Positions 44,090-55,492 of a stretch of DNA of 64,000 nucleotides are shown here, one piece after another (the stretch's first letter is position 1; the number at the start of each line of letters is the position of its first letter). The notes beneath the pieces were generated by a model. That model was not told where the DNA came from. It searched no databases and saw nothing but the letters and a program-made list of their open reading frames with translations. The stretch is from Scenedesmus sp. ARA3 (lineage: Eukaryota; Chlorophyta; Chlorophyceae; Sphaeropleales; Scenedesmaceae), in contig RWJK01001594.1 in the NCBI GenBank assembly GCA_004335835.1, positions 1 to 64,000 of the forward strand, given 5' to 3'. The translations under genes and the position numbers were made by a program.

Positions 44090-45516
44090 ATGGTCTCCAC
44101 AAAGGTGGCCCTGCTGCTGCTGGGCGCCTTCGCCCTGGCAGCAGTTGCCTCTGCTGATAGCTCAAAGGGCGGCAAGGCGGATGGTGGTTTCTGGGAGAGC
44201 AAGGGCTGGGAGAAGGTCCCAAAGGACATGGTGCACGACGACCCAAAGCCACCCAAGGTTCACTCGCCTATCATTCATGACAAGCCAGAGTGAGTGCTGC
44301 TGCGCTGATCAGCAGCGTACTAGTGCGCTTGTGCAGCACAGCTGCTGCTGTACATGCAATCTGCGCCTGCAGCTGACTCGCATGAGTAGCACACGAGCTT
44401 TGCAGCAATTCCAGCCAGCAGCGCTGCCAGCCTCAGTTTTCGTGGCCAGCACAGCAGTAACAATCACATACCTGCTGCTCTCGCTTGGCTCCACCCTAGC
44501 TCAACGCAACACTGAACCGTCATGCTGTGTTCATTCCCCTGCCGCTGCCTGGCCCTGCAGGAAGGTCGTGATCAAGAACCCGCCCATGCACGCTATCCCC
44601 CAGGGCCCCCCCAGGGAGCCATTCAACAAGCCCCGCTTCAACATCACCAAGGGCGTGGCACCCCCCAAGCCCGCCAAGGTGAAGATCATGCCCGTGAAGG
44701 AGCCAAAGATCATCGATAAAACGGTGCCCTTCAAGAACGACGAGAAGATCCAGAAGCCGGAGTTCCGCAAGGTGTTCGCTTCTCCTTCCCCCAAGCCCGC
44801 AAAGGTGAAGATCGTGCACGTGAAGGAGCCCAAGATCGTCGATAACAGCCAGCCATTAAAGAACAAGGAGGAGTTCCCCAAGCCCACCTTCAGGAAGGTC
44901 AACGCCCCACCCAGCCCCAAGCCCGTGAAGGTGAAGGAGCCCAAGATTGTGGAGGAGCCCATCAAGGACGTGACCTCGGCACCATTCAAGGTAGGCTGCT
45001 GTCTGTGTGGATGATGTGGCCGAACATAGAACCAGCAGTGTGTATGCTGGGTGATATTTGCCGCAGGTGCGGCAGCAAGCTTGTTTGGTGTGCTGTGTGC
45101 TTGCCAGATGCAGAGGAGGCAGATGCAGCCAGCAAACTGTGCTGCAGCCTGTGTCTAGTGCTGCCCAGGCGACTGAGAGTGCCAGCTGCAGCCACAGCTC
45201 CCTGTCGCACCAACAGCCAATCCATTGTGCACCTCCTACTTTCTGTGCGTCAGCCGTGCAAAGCTGCACAAACAATGCTGCAGCCTCGTCTCAGCGCCAG
45301 TGCTGACAACCTTCCTGCAACTGTGTGACGTGTCACTGCTGCCGCCAGGTGACCAAGGGCTTTGTGGACCCCCCCGGCAAGGACACCATCAAGATGGACA
45401 AGGGCATGCCCACCAAGGAGATCTTCAGGCGCTTCTTTGCTGACGCCAACAGCGGCAACAAGGGCCCCAAGGACGCCAACAAGGGCCCCAAGGACATGAA
45501 GGACAGCAAGAACTAA
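44090..45516 (+). CDS. Secreted Lys/Pro-rich repeat protein
   Basis: Three exons, 44090-44289, 44561-44990 and 45349-45516, encode 265 residues in phase. The N-terminus MVSTKVALLLLGAFALAAVA is a classic signal peptide, likely cleaved after Ala-Ser-Ala near residue 22. The mature protein is basic and almost free of Cys. It is built from about three imperfect units of 45 residues with the pattern KPAKVKI-x-x-VKEPKI-x-D, then KN-x-E-x-x-x-KP-x-FRKV. The C-terminus carries a KGPKDANKGPKD duplication. Codon use is strongly G/C-ending (AAG for Lys), unlike the low-complexity genes nearby, which hints at high expression. A cell-wall or extracellular-matrix role is the natural inference; the family is not recognised. 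Confidence 0.75.
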
Positions 45517-47632
45517 ATGCAATGAACTACATACATGTATGTTCTTGCTGGCAGTGCTGGCAGCTAGCAGCAGGCGGTCTGGTGCGCAGCAACTGCAGCA
45601 TGTGATGCTGGTGCTGCGATGGAAACGTACCTGACAGGTCAGCCTGCATGAAGTGGGGTCAGCTCTCCTGCGCCTGCGTTTGCCATGCCAGCTGAGAGCC
45701 TGCTGCTGAAAGATGCAGCATGCTGGCATAAAAGATGCCAGCCTTAGCTACAGGGCACCTCTGCGTACCATCTGTACGTGGTTGTTGGCTGCAGAGGGTT
45801 GGATGAGCAGGGCTGATAATGCTACACTACCACTCGTTGCCTTGAAATACGGGCACACTATTCTTTTGCTGCGCCGCTGAAAGATTGCGGACAGCATTCC
45901 AAACCGAAAAGGGTGGCGTCTGGGAAAGATTGCTGAAGATCGTTATGTTTTTGAAGATTATGTGAGTGGCAGCATGCCCCGCACTTGAGGAGCACAGCCA
46001 GGCTGGCGGCATACTTGGATCACTGCATGCTGCCCCGTGTGTTCTGCCATGGGTTGCAGCATGTCTTTGATGCAGCAAGTTGCCCCAGCGGGCAAGCGCT
46101 GAGTGCTTCTGGCATGTTTGTAAAAAGATTCAGATGTCATGTCAATACTTGTACACAGCCGCTCCAATCTTAGGGATTGGGTCAGCCAGATGGATAATTT
46201 GGACTCAACCCAACTGAGTTACAGGGTTGCCTGCAAATCCACAGCGGGGCGTACGCGTCTTGCTGATTCTAGCTGAGCTTGCAGGGAGGGCATGCTGCAC
46301 GCAGTGCTGGCCTTACCTCACTGTAATCGGATGAAACAAAAATATGATTGGTAGAGACCAACGCAGACGCTGCCGGGGCGCTGCCGCTTGGCCAACGCGC
46401 CGTACACCACAACAATGCCGTGTGCACCCACCACGGCAGTCAACAGCTCAAACAACCGCCACAGCTGTCGCAACAAAAGGCATGGCGAGCAGCCTTGTGT
46501 GCAAGAAAGAGTTGAGACAATCAGCTGGTCCACTTGGCCAGATCAAATGCATATGTTACATGCATGTCACATGCATGTTACATGCATGTCACATGCATGG
46601 CATGCATGGCATGCATGTGACGTGCCGGCATGCCGACTGGCGGACATGCGGACTTGCATGTGACATGCATGTGACATGTGGTCATGCATGTGACACGCCG
46701 ATATTGCTGACAACCATACAAAGCTGTGGTGTCATTACATCACTGCTTGAACACCTTGCAGAAATGAGGTCTGTCACAGAAATGTGTTATGTTTGCACAT
46801 TTTGCAAACTGGCACAAAAACAAGCAGCAGCACCTGTCAGGTTGCATGCTGCAGCACCACTGGCACAGCCGCTGAAATACACACAAAGTTCTGGTGATTT
46901 CTCAGGTGAGCCATCACCAGACCACTTGGATCAGGACACATGTGTCCATGCTTATGCAACACACACTGGTGGAACAAAACATATACATTTCAATCCAAGG
47001 GACCAAATGGCAGGTGGCTGCACGCAGATGAAATGAGTGCATCATTTGTTGGACGCCATGCTTGATAAAGTGTGTTACGACACACCGCAACACTAGGCAG
47101 AGATCTGCACGCTACACCGCAGGCTGCCTTGCCATGTTGACGACAGAACAGCTGCTTGTACCTGCAGCCTATGAGGCAGCAGGCCGTCCTGCCTCTTGAA
47201 AGCATGCAGGCATGAAAGAAATGCCAAAACGTGCGCAAGCTGGCGCAAACATGCAGAACAATGAGCTGATGGACTTGCCATGTCGATGGCAGCCCTGCAG
47301 AGATCAAAACACAACAGCTGCAGCAATGTACACAGCTGCTATGTGGTTGCTTATGGTATGCAGCACAAGCACCACCCCGTTTCCAACACCACCCGGCCCA
47401 GCTCACACACCCTTCCGCCCATGCTACTGCTCATTGCACCTCTTGCGCTCAACAGAATGCTGGAGCGTGAGGTGCCAGCAAAGAAACATGTGCGAGTGTA
47501 CATGCGCTCATTGTGGCATGCAATGAAGGGATGCGCCCGCCCAGGCGCCCACCACACACATGATTGCTGTTCATGCAACAATGCACCTAATGTTATGTCC
47601 GCTCTGACCTGCAACAACACATACAGCGACTC
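45517..47632. other. Convergent intergenic region
   Basis: This lies between the stops of the secreted-protein gene (+) and the fasciclin gene (-). TGTAA occurs at 46119-46123. A run dense in CATGCATG/ACATG words covers about 46553-46700. No supported gene. Confidence 0.5.
46553..46700. repeat. CATG-rich simple-sequence region
   Basis: Repeated TGCATGTNACATGCATG-type words occur, with many overlapping CATG and GCATGC palindromes, giving near self-complementarity on both strands. Confidence 0.7.
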
Positions 47633-49374
47633 TCATGGCACCCATGCTCCCAACGCCACAGCTGCTGCTGCAATGCCTGCAAGCTGCACAGCTGCAGAAC
47701 ACACCGGGCGTGCAGCAGCGCTGGCTGCTGTAGCAGGAGCACGCAGCGAGCCTGGCCCATTGGAAGTTGGCACGGTCCCAAGTTCTGCTGCTGTCTCAGG
47801 CGGTATGAGTACCTTATCAATCACATGCACAACCGCTTTGCCGCCAATCAGGTCCGAGGTTGTGATCACCGCACCGTCTACAGCTAGCAGCGCAGCAGCC
47901 GAGGCAGGTGGTGCCTGCTGCTGCTGCTGGCCCTGCTCTGCCACCAGGCGGGAGCTGCTGCTGTCTACTGCAGCGTGTGGTGCTGATGCTGCTGATGGGT
48001 GTGACCCAGCTCCCCTGCATGCAGTCAGCATAAACAATGACTGGTTCAGAAGTAAGATGTGGTGGCTGAGTTAACACGCAACTGCTTTTGCCGTTGATAT
48101 GCAGGAAAATTTATAGCAGGCTAATAGTCGGTGTCATGGCAGCACCTGCAGGTGTAAGCCATGCAAGGATGCACTGATGCAGCTGACCCTTGGATCGATG
48201 GCATACAGCAGATGTGCTAAAAGCAGTAGTTTTACTTCAACTGCACCACAGCAAAGCAACAGGCCGAACCTATTGTTAGCGATAATCCCCTGCACAGAGC
48301 CCAGAACTCACCCCCGCAGCCGCTGCACATGCAGCAGCGATGCCGCCTGCGTCCTGACCATCTGCCCTTCTGCCAATGCAAGTAGCGCCTTGCTGCCCAG
48401 TGCCACGCCAGACACCATGTGCCCAGACACCACTGCATCGGCCAGGGAGGCATTGCTCAGCAGCGCGCATTGTGCAGCAGGGGACAGGCGGTCCAGGAAG
48501 GAGCGCAGCGCCTGCACAGGGTCAGCAGCAAGTCAATAGCAGCCGCACAGAAACAAACATTGTGGTTGCTTGCAAAGAAGCGTGTGTGCTTTTGGCAGGG
48601 CAAGCTGTACTGTTTAAACGCGTCCATATGAACTGCCACACATGTAATTGGCGCTCCCGCTCATCATACAAGCTGCTCTTGACAAGGCAGCCATGCCTTT
48701 GCACTCTATTCAACAACCAAAAGCTGGGCTGCATACTACAATGCATCGCCGTAAGTCATGTCACACCTTCGCAACGCCAGCCACTGCTGCACGATTCACA
48801 AACGTCAGCGCAGCTGGCCTGCCGTCTCACCTCATTACTCGGCACAAACAGCGTCAGCGCTGCTGCATACTCTGACAGCTCAGCAGCCATGCCAGCTTGC
48901 TGAACCAGCCCAGCAAACCCTAGCAGCTGCTGCGCAGGGTCTTGCAGCACGGCCATAGCTGAAGCATACCGGCCACCAGGCCCTCCCGATGCGCTGCCTT
49001 GCTCTGCTGCAACGGATGCAGCTTGGTCTGGCGACAGCAGCGAGTCCACAACATGCGCAACTGCCTGGCCTGACTGTAGGTCTGGCTTGATTATGCTGAT
49101 AATGGCACCTGTCGGCAGGTGCTGCAGCCGCGCTGTGCCATCATCAGGCCTGCATGCAATACAACGCAGATGGTGACATGCATTGCAGCGGGTGTTTGCA
49201 ATTTGATTGAAGATTTGCTGTGCAGATGCTACAAAGCACCAGCAATGCTCCTGGCCGCAGCCACATCCAGCGCGGATGGAAACCATCACTACAGCAAAGC
49301 CATACTAGGACGTATCCTGCTGCACTACTGCTGCTGCTGCTGCCCTCACCAGACGCCCAACACCTTCAGGCTGC

Positions 49375-49406
<32 letters not shown>

Positions 49407-49437
49407 CCTCACCAGACGCCCAACACCTTCAGGCTGC

Positions 49438-49469
<32 letters not shown>

Positions 49470-49500
49470 CCTCACCAGACGCCCAACACCTTCAGGCTGC

Positions 49501-49532
<32 letters not shown>

Positions 49533-49563
49533 CCTCACCAGACGCCCAACACCTTCAGGCTGC

Positions 49564-49595
<32 letters not shown>

Positions 49596-51037
49596 CCTCA
49601 CCAGACGCCCAACACCTTCAGGCTGCACTACTGCTGCTGCTGCTGCTGCTGCTGCCCTCACCAGACGCCCAACACCTTCAGGCTGCCGCCTCCTGCTGTG
49701 GTCAGCACTGCACCGGGCGCCAGCTGCTCCAGCTTCAGAGCCAGGCCAGGCACTATCAGGCTGTTAAGTTGTGCAGCCAGCTGCGCCTGCTTCAGGCCTG
49801 ACAGCACATCTGATATGCTGGAGCTCTGCCGTTGCAGTGGCGCAGCGGCTTGGCGCAGTGTGGGGTAAGCAGCCTCAAAAGCCTGCAGCAGCAGGCAATT
49901 GAAGCCATATGTACATCAGCTTGTGTTCCGTGATGTGTTCCGTGGCTTACTCGGATAGTATGTCCTGCAACGTGGTGTCTGCTCACTGGCACCGCCACTG
50001 ATAGCAAGCCCCATGCTGCAAATGCAAAGCACACAGCAGTAGGCCACACGCCACCACGCTGCGGAGCAATGTCAGGTATTGCGTGCTCACCGCGTCATTC
50101 GGAATGAAGACTGTCCCTTCAAAAGAAGGGTCTGACAGAGGCGTTGCTGCGCCTGCTGCATCCACTGCCTCCATCCAGTGGTCAACAGATGATGCTGCCT
50201 GTGCCAGCGGCACCAGCACACCTGGCTCCTCTGCATGTTAAATGGAGCATACACAAGACACAACAGTCGCAAGACATGTGTAAGTATGTGCTGGTGTGCA
50301 ACTGCTTACGCCCTCAAGTGATGTGCTGTCGGTTGAAACATAAGCCAGGGCAGTTGCAAGTAGTGCAGTGCTGTGCGCGTACGGCATGTTCAGCCGGCTG
50401 ACAACGAACAGCAACTGCATGCAGGCAGAGACGCCACCCAGCAGTGCTGTGTAAAATGACAAATTCTATACAAAGCCAGGCTGTGTGTCAACGACTTGCT
50501 CAGGTGGGCACTGTGAACTGCAGCAGTTGGTTCTTCTGGCTATCGGTGAAGACAGGTGAGGCAGTATGTGCACAGAAGCCATCGCGAGCGTGTCTTGCAG
50601 GACATGCTACACATGCTGCTGCATGCAGGTCCCACACCTGAGTTGTGCTGTGACAAGGGATCAATGATCCCCTGAACTGCATACGTGTCAGGCGGCACCT
50701 CGTCTCCTGCAAGACCTGGTGGCTTGCTGCTGGAAGTGCGGCGGTCCCGCAGCGTGCCTGCAGCTGCTGGCCCAGAAAGCATCTCCATTGTGATGGCCTG
50801 GCCAGGGTCTGACAGCTCGATCACCCGGGCAGACACAGAGAGGCCGCCTGCATTGACACCAAAACATGCACATGTACAGTGTGTCAGAGGTCTTGATGTG
50901 TACTTTGGGCTGACGGCTCGGGGAACAGGCCGTGAGGTGCTTGCTGTTGACCTACTGCTGCACTCACCCGAGAGCAACAGCACCAGGACGCACAACGGCA
51001 CCCATGGCCGCGCGCGTCTGTTATATATGAGTCTCAT
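47633..51037 (-). CDS. Surface protein with two fasciclin (FAS1) domains
   Basis: Eight exons, 51037-50968, 50847-50638, 50446-50310, 50228-50091, 49882-49662, 49149-48831, 48511-48312 and 48014-47633, encode 558 residues in phase. The N-terminus has a basic segment then the signal-anchor-like run WVPLCVLVLLLSG. The first FAS1 domain runs from about residue 140 (GTVFIPNDAAFEAAYP, PGLALKLEQLAPGAVL, AVAHVVDSLLSP). The second follows (AAALTLFVPSNEALRSFLD, VSGVALGSKALLALAEG, AVVHVIDKVLIPP). The hydrophobic C-terminus (LAGIAAAAVALGAWVP) suggests a GPI-anchor signal. FAS1 domains mediate adhesion at the cell surface or wall. The start of exon 4 is uncertain by one codon (an AGAG or GGAG acceptor is needed for phase). 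Exon 5 ends at the first of six tandem donor copies. Confidence 0.82.
49345..49680 (-). repeat. Six-copy tandem array of mini-exon with both splice sites
   Basis: Units start at 49345, 49408, 49471, 49534, 49597 and 49657 (period 63, last step 60). In gene sense each has an AG acceptor, the 21-nt CCTGAAGGTGTTGGGCGTCTG, a GTGAGGG donor and a (CAG)n spacer. The unit nearest 49662 is the true end of exon 5. Confidence 0.95.
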
Positions 51038-51836
51038 GCGTTTGTAGACAACTCAAAGGCATCGCTGGTGCCACTCCATGCGATCCACGTCGCAAGTGAC
51101 ACCACGAGCGAGGAACTACTGGCGTTTGCTTCCACAAACGCCCCTGTTCAATGCAGATTATGTCTATTTGTTTAAATCAATAAAGTTTAGACCCTTGCGT
51201 CTGCAGTTTCAGGCTTTGTGGATCACCACAGTTGCACGAACATGTGGGACGACAGCCATGAGCATGGCTTGCTACTGACGGTGATTCGCTTTTGCATTAA
51301 CGCTGGTATCGCAGACAGATTGACTCTCGGCAAGCTGCAGCGACACACTAGTAGTGGCGGGCGGGGAGTGAGTCAAGTCCCGGAAAACACACCCAGGTGA
51401 TTCATCTGTGCCGACGAGGGTGGTGAGATGAGGCAAACAAGAAGCGACCATTGATTTGCAAAACATTTGATATGATATAAAACCTTGGGGTTTGTCCTTG
51501 CCATTGGCTCGTTGCTTCTGTACGTATTCTTGGCCTGCTCACCCTCAGGGTGCAGGGCCTGCACTCAAGCCTTGAAGGTGAGAGATAGTGAGGTATAGAC
51601 GTATATCGAGCACCGACCACTAGAGGATTAATATAAGCAGTGTGAACCGCATCCTTATCAGCATGCCTGCCAGGGATAGCTATGTGATGTGATACACAGG
51701 GAAGTTCATGCCACCTTGCAGCACCTGCACATTTCCTTATTTGCGGCACACATATAAGGAAAGTTGCCGAATTGCATTCATTACAAGCACACAATCATAT
51801 GTTGCTGCAGCTCCAACCACTACTCGCCTTTCAGCG

Positions 51837-51837
<1 letters not shown>

Positions 51838-51892
<55 letters not shown>
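51838..51892 (+). repeat. (CTG)n microsatellite
   Basis: About 18 uninterrupted CTG units lie outside any supported gene. Confidence 0.9.
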
Positions 51893-52468
51893 CACCTGCT
51901 GGGGCGTAGCACTGCATTCAAAGACTCAGCTCCCGGAGCAGGCACCTCGTCCCACGCATCCCATGGCGCATTGTGCCACAATGCGCCGTTGCGCAGCGCG
52001 CAACTTGCATGCGCAACAGAAAATGGCGCACCTTGCATTACATGCCTGAACTTGTCAACTATTCAATCTCAGGCACTGCATGTTTGCTGGCAGAGACGCC
52101 AACCAAAAGAATTGCAGTGCAAGCAAACCAGCTCCACCATCCAACACTGTGCAGCTGGACATGGACATGTCCTGCACCAGTCTTGTTATGCAACACCAGA
52201 CACAAGAAACAACACATGCGTGGTCCTCAGGGCTCGGTGGGTGTCTAACTTCGTTGTTATACATGCACTTAAACTGCTTTATAAGCAGTTCACAGTAGCA
52301 GCCTGCTTACAAGCAGCAAGCAAGGCAACAAAAGCACTGCACGCTTGCCAAATGATATCATGCTGGTGGATAATAATAATAGTCTTCTTGTAAGCCATAC
52401 CTTGTCATCGGCATCGGCAACCGCGCCCCGTACGGAGCGGAAACTACGACTATTATTGCCTCTCTATT

Positions 52469-52515
52469 GGTGAGGGGTAGACCACCCGGGTGGTCTGGGC
52501 CCAGACCCCCTCACC
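52469..52515. repeat. Nested palindrome / hairpin
   Basis: The perfect 18-bp palindrome AGACCACCCGGGTGGTCT at 52479-52496 is flanked by the inverted arms GGTGAGGGGT and ACCCCCTCACC. Confidence 0.85.
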
Positions 52516-53463
52516 GCCTTCACCAGGCAGCAGGTGGGAATCATGCTGGTGGATAGAGGGCTACCAGCCTATACACATTAAAGTCGAGCAGCTGCATCCT
52601 TCCACCCATCTGGCCCCACATGCCATATCTACACACCTTCTGCCCAGCAGTCCGGCAGCAGCAACCACTTGAAATACAGTGCAGCAATATGCACCTCACA
52701 GCAACAGTGCGTGTTGCTCCGCCTTGTGCACCACAATTGCGCTGCTGTATACACCCTCCACGGGCTCTCTCGGAGTGTGACAGCGCACCACACCACAGCA
52801 TCAATAGCGATATGCATTGGCAGCTGTCACAGCAACAGCTGCTTGCTACAGGCATGTTACAGGCTATGTAGCATCCAATGCGCGTTGTGCGCAATGCGTG
52901 CCAACACAGCCGCCACGCCAGCAACCACCCTTCAGCGCCTGCTGGTGCTTGTGACTTTATTCAAAAACAGATTGCAACAGATGCAAAGGCATATCCCAGC
53001 CAGCGCTTCGTCAAACTTTCAGGCATGTTGCAGCCTGCAATTCGCTCGATGCAACAAGTGCGAACAAGATACACCACAGCGCGGAAGACATTGCCCAACT
53101 TCAATTTCCCGCCCTTGGTCACATACTCTCCACGCATGCACCCCAAAGGCACTCCTGCATGCCTGATATGCACATTTGTTCACGGCAGCAGCGAAAAGGA
53201 CAACAGCAACTTCTCCATAGGTGTGGTCACAACCCCTGGTCTAGGAATTGGTCACACCTCAATTTATCATTTAAATTAAATCTAAATGATAATGAAGGGC
53301 TCTGGACGAGCTACTGACAAACTCACCAGGCCAACAAAGCAACTCGCGACAAATCAAGCTGGCTGCAGTACTGCTGCAGTGATAATCACTGCATCAACTT
53401 GGTGGTTTGACTATCGGCAGGGCAACCCCCACACATGCTGGTGCTGCTGCGCCATGCATGCAG

Positions 53464-54524
53464 CTAATGAGCATGATTCCCACGCGCACGTGGTGCGTGA
53501 CCACGCTTCACAGACTGCCGTGCTAGCAGCTCGCAGCAGCCTATGCATGCTGCTGCAGCACTGTAGGAGCACACGTAGAACGCTGACAACTTGTTCTCTT
53601 TTACTTCCATGTTCATAGCCCCAGTGAAGTGCAGCGCTGCTCCCACCAGCAGCACCAGCAGCCGTGCAAGCGCAAAGGTCAGCCCAGCACCGATGTGCCT
53701 GCAGCAAGGTGGGGGTGCAGTCATAGGCAGCAAGTTGAAGCAGGCCCGCTTATGCTGTGGGGAGCTCTAACATGCATTTTCAACCACACACTGCAACCGA
53801 CCACACACTGCACACTGCAATTGAGCAGACACTGCAAGATACGAAATGCACGCCTGCCGCTAGCACACGCACAAAGCAGCTGCTGCAGCAATCGCAGCAG
53901 CTTCTGTGTGTCTGCTGTCATCTGCAGGGTCGGCCAGCAGCTGCTGGAGGATTCCTTGTTTCCAGTGCTATTACTCTCTCACCTGATGGCGAAAGCAGCA
54001 TGCGTTTTGAAGTCGCGCTGCACTGCAACCGCTGCAACTGCCCGCACAGCTGTGTAGGTGAACCAGCCAGCCAAGGGCCTGTAGAACGTGTGCAGGTGCA
54101 CTCCATGCTCATACACCAGCAACGGCTCCATCATCAGATAGCCAGCAATCACTGCTGCTGCCGTTGCAAAGAACAGGCTGCCGACCATCCTGTGCAGCGT
54201 TGGATGCCGCTTCCTGATGCTGCTGCTGAGCTGTACAGGCACTGACAGGGTCCAGACAGCTCCAAGCAGGCAGTGCAGCACTCGAATGAATGGAAGGTGC
54301 CTGAACCTCGCTATACTGTCGGGGTTTGCGGCCACAAACACAGGTGCTGCAGGCATGTGGCCAGGAAGCCAGCCAACCAGCCATGTTGAAGGGTACACCA
54401 GCACCCAGAAGGAGAAGAAGAGCGACAGGCCTACCAAGCAGCGATGCACACGACTGCTAGATGTTAGGTTGAATCCATGCTGTGCTTGCAAGCGCAACGT
54501 CAGGGGCTGCGGGCTAGGAACCAT
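53464..54524 (-). CDS. Polytopic membrane protein, DUF2306-like
   Basis: Two exons, 54524-53983 and 53698-53464, encode 258 residues (phase 2 junction, GTGAGA donor). Hydrophobic segments include GLSLFFSFWVLVYPSTWLVG, FIRVLHCLLGAVWTLSVPVQ, VGSLFFATAAAVIAGYLMME, a segment near WFTYTAVRAVAAVAV, and LARLLVLLVGAAL. Conserved-looking polar positions are RKRHPTLHRMVGSLF and RDFKTHAAFAIRHIGAG. The HR-x-x-G and H-x-x-F-x-R pattern recalls the DUF2306 family of predicted membrane proteins of unknown function. The assignment is by motif resemblance only. The C-terminal 50 residues after the last helix are polar and Cys-rich and may be variable. Confidence 0.55.
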
Positions 54525-54975
54525 GGACGACTATGCGCAGAAGATGGAGTAGGAAGTTCAACTGGAGGTGCAACAGACCAACCTAGAACGACTATATTAG
54601 ACGGCACCTCGTCAGGCTTCGCTATAAGTATACGCGCTGCGTACCACATCAAGTGTGTGGCTGACTTTCGGGTTGTCAGTGTGAGGTCATGCCCTGGTCC
54701 CCCACCTGTTGTCAGCTAGACAAAGAACTGTTCAAATGTTGCTGTCAAAGCAGTTGCGAACTGTTGTGGCAGGTGTCACGTGCGCAGCCACGTCGACTTC
54801 CGACAATCATACTGACCTCCGACATCAGCACGTTCCTGCCAGCCAACGTTATACAAGGACTTGCAATGCGAAAACATTGTTAACGGAGGTTGAACGCGTC
54901 TGGTCCGATGGTCACACGCAGCAACACCAGGGACAACAGCAGTAGCAACAGCAGCAGTAGCAGCAGCAGCAGCTG
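54525..54975. other. Bidirectional promoter interval, DUF2306-like gene / MATE gene
   Basis: The divergent start codons are 451 bp apart. CAG/TAG triplet repeats immediately precede the MATE start codon (54935-54973) and would lie in its 5' UTR. Confidence 0.5.
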
Positions 54976-55327
54976 ATGGCTCGTTTGCCTTACGGCTCTC
55001 CGCGTTCAGACGCCGGATCCTTTGCTTCATGGCACTCTTACACACAGCTAAACAGGGATGAGTTCGGCAACTCCGTGCTGCAGCAGGCACACCCAGCAAA
55101 CCTTCCCTTGCACCAAGCAGCATGGTTTCCCAAAGATGCAGAAGCAGAGCAGCAGCAAGAGGAGGCAGCAGACGATGTGCAGTTCCCGCCCAGCCTCCTA
55201 CAGGAGTGCGAACAGTAAGTTAGCTGGGAGCAATAAAGTTTGGGCAGAACCAGTCAATCCGAAGCCGGCATTTGCTCCTGCTGCTGGAAGGAACACTGCT
55301 GACACGCCTGCTGCTGCTGCCGTTACA

Positions 55328-55385
<58 letters not shown>

Positions 55386-55435
55386 NNNNNNNNNNNNNNN
55401 NNNNNNNNNNNNNNNNNNNNNNNNNNNNNNNNNNN

Positions 55436-55492
<57 letters not shown>

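Larger units (their letters stand above)
51038..53463. other. Intergenic region
   Basis: This contains the promoter side of the fasciclin gene, an intergenic CTG run at about 51838-51892 and a strong hairpin at 52469-52515. A + strand ORF (about 52878-53279) has unbiased composition but no recognisable family and no splice support. Confidence 0.5.

Noticed and set aside
49345..49680. CRISPR-like regular repeat array
   Set aside because: The repeats are nearly contiguous, the spacers are CAG runs rather than unique sequence, and the array sits in a spliced nuclear gene.
49119..49868. Poly-Cys and poly-Leu ORFs across the array
   Set aside because: These are antisense translations of CTG runs without biological composition.
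52878..53279. 133-codon + strand ORF in the intergenic region
   Set aside because: Its composition is unbiased, but no family, splice signals or neighbouring exons support it.
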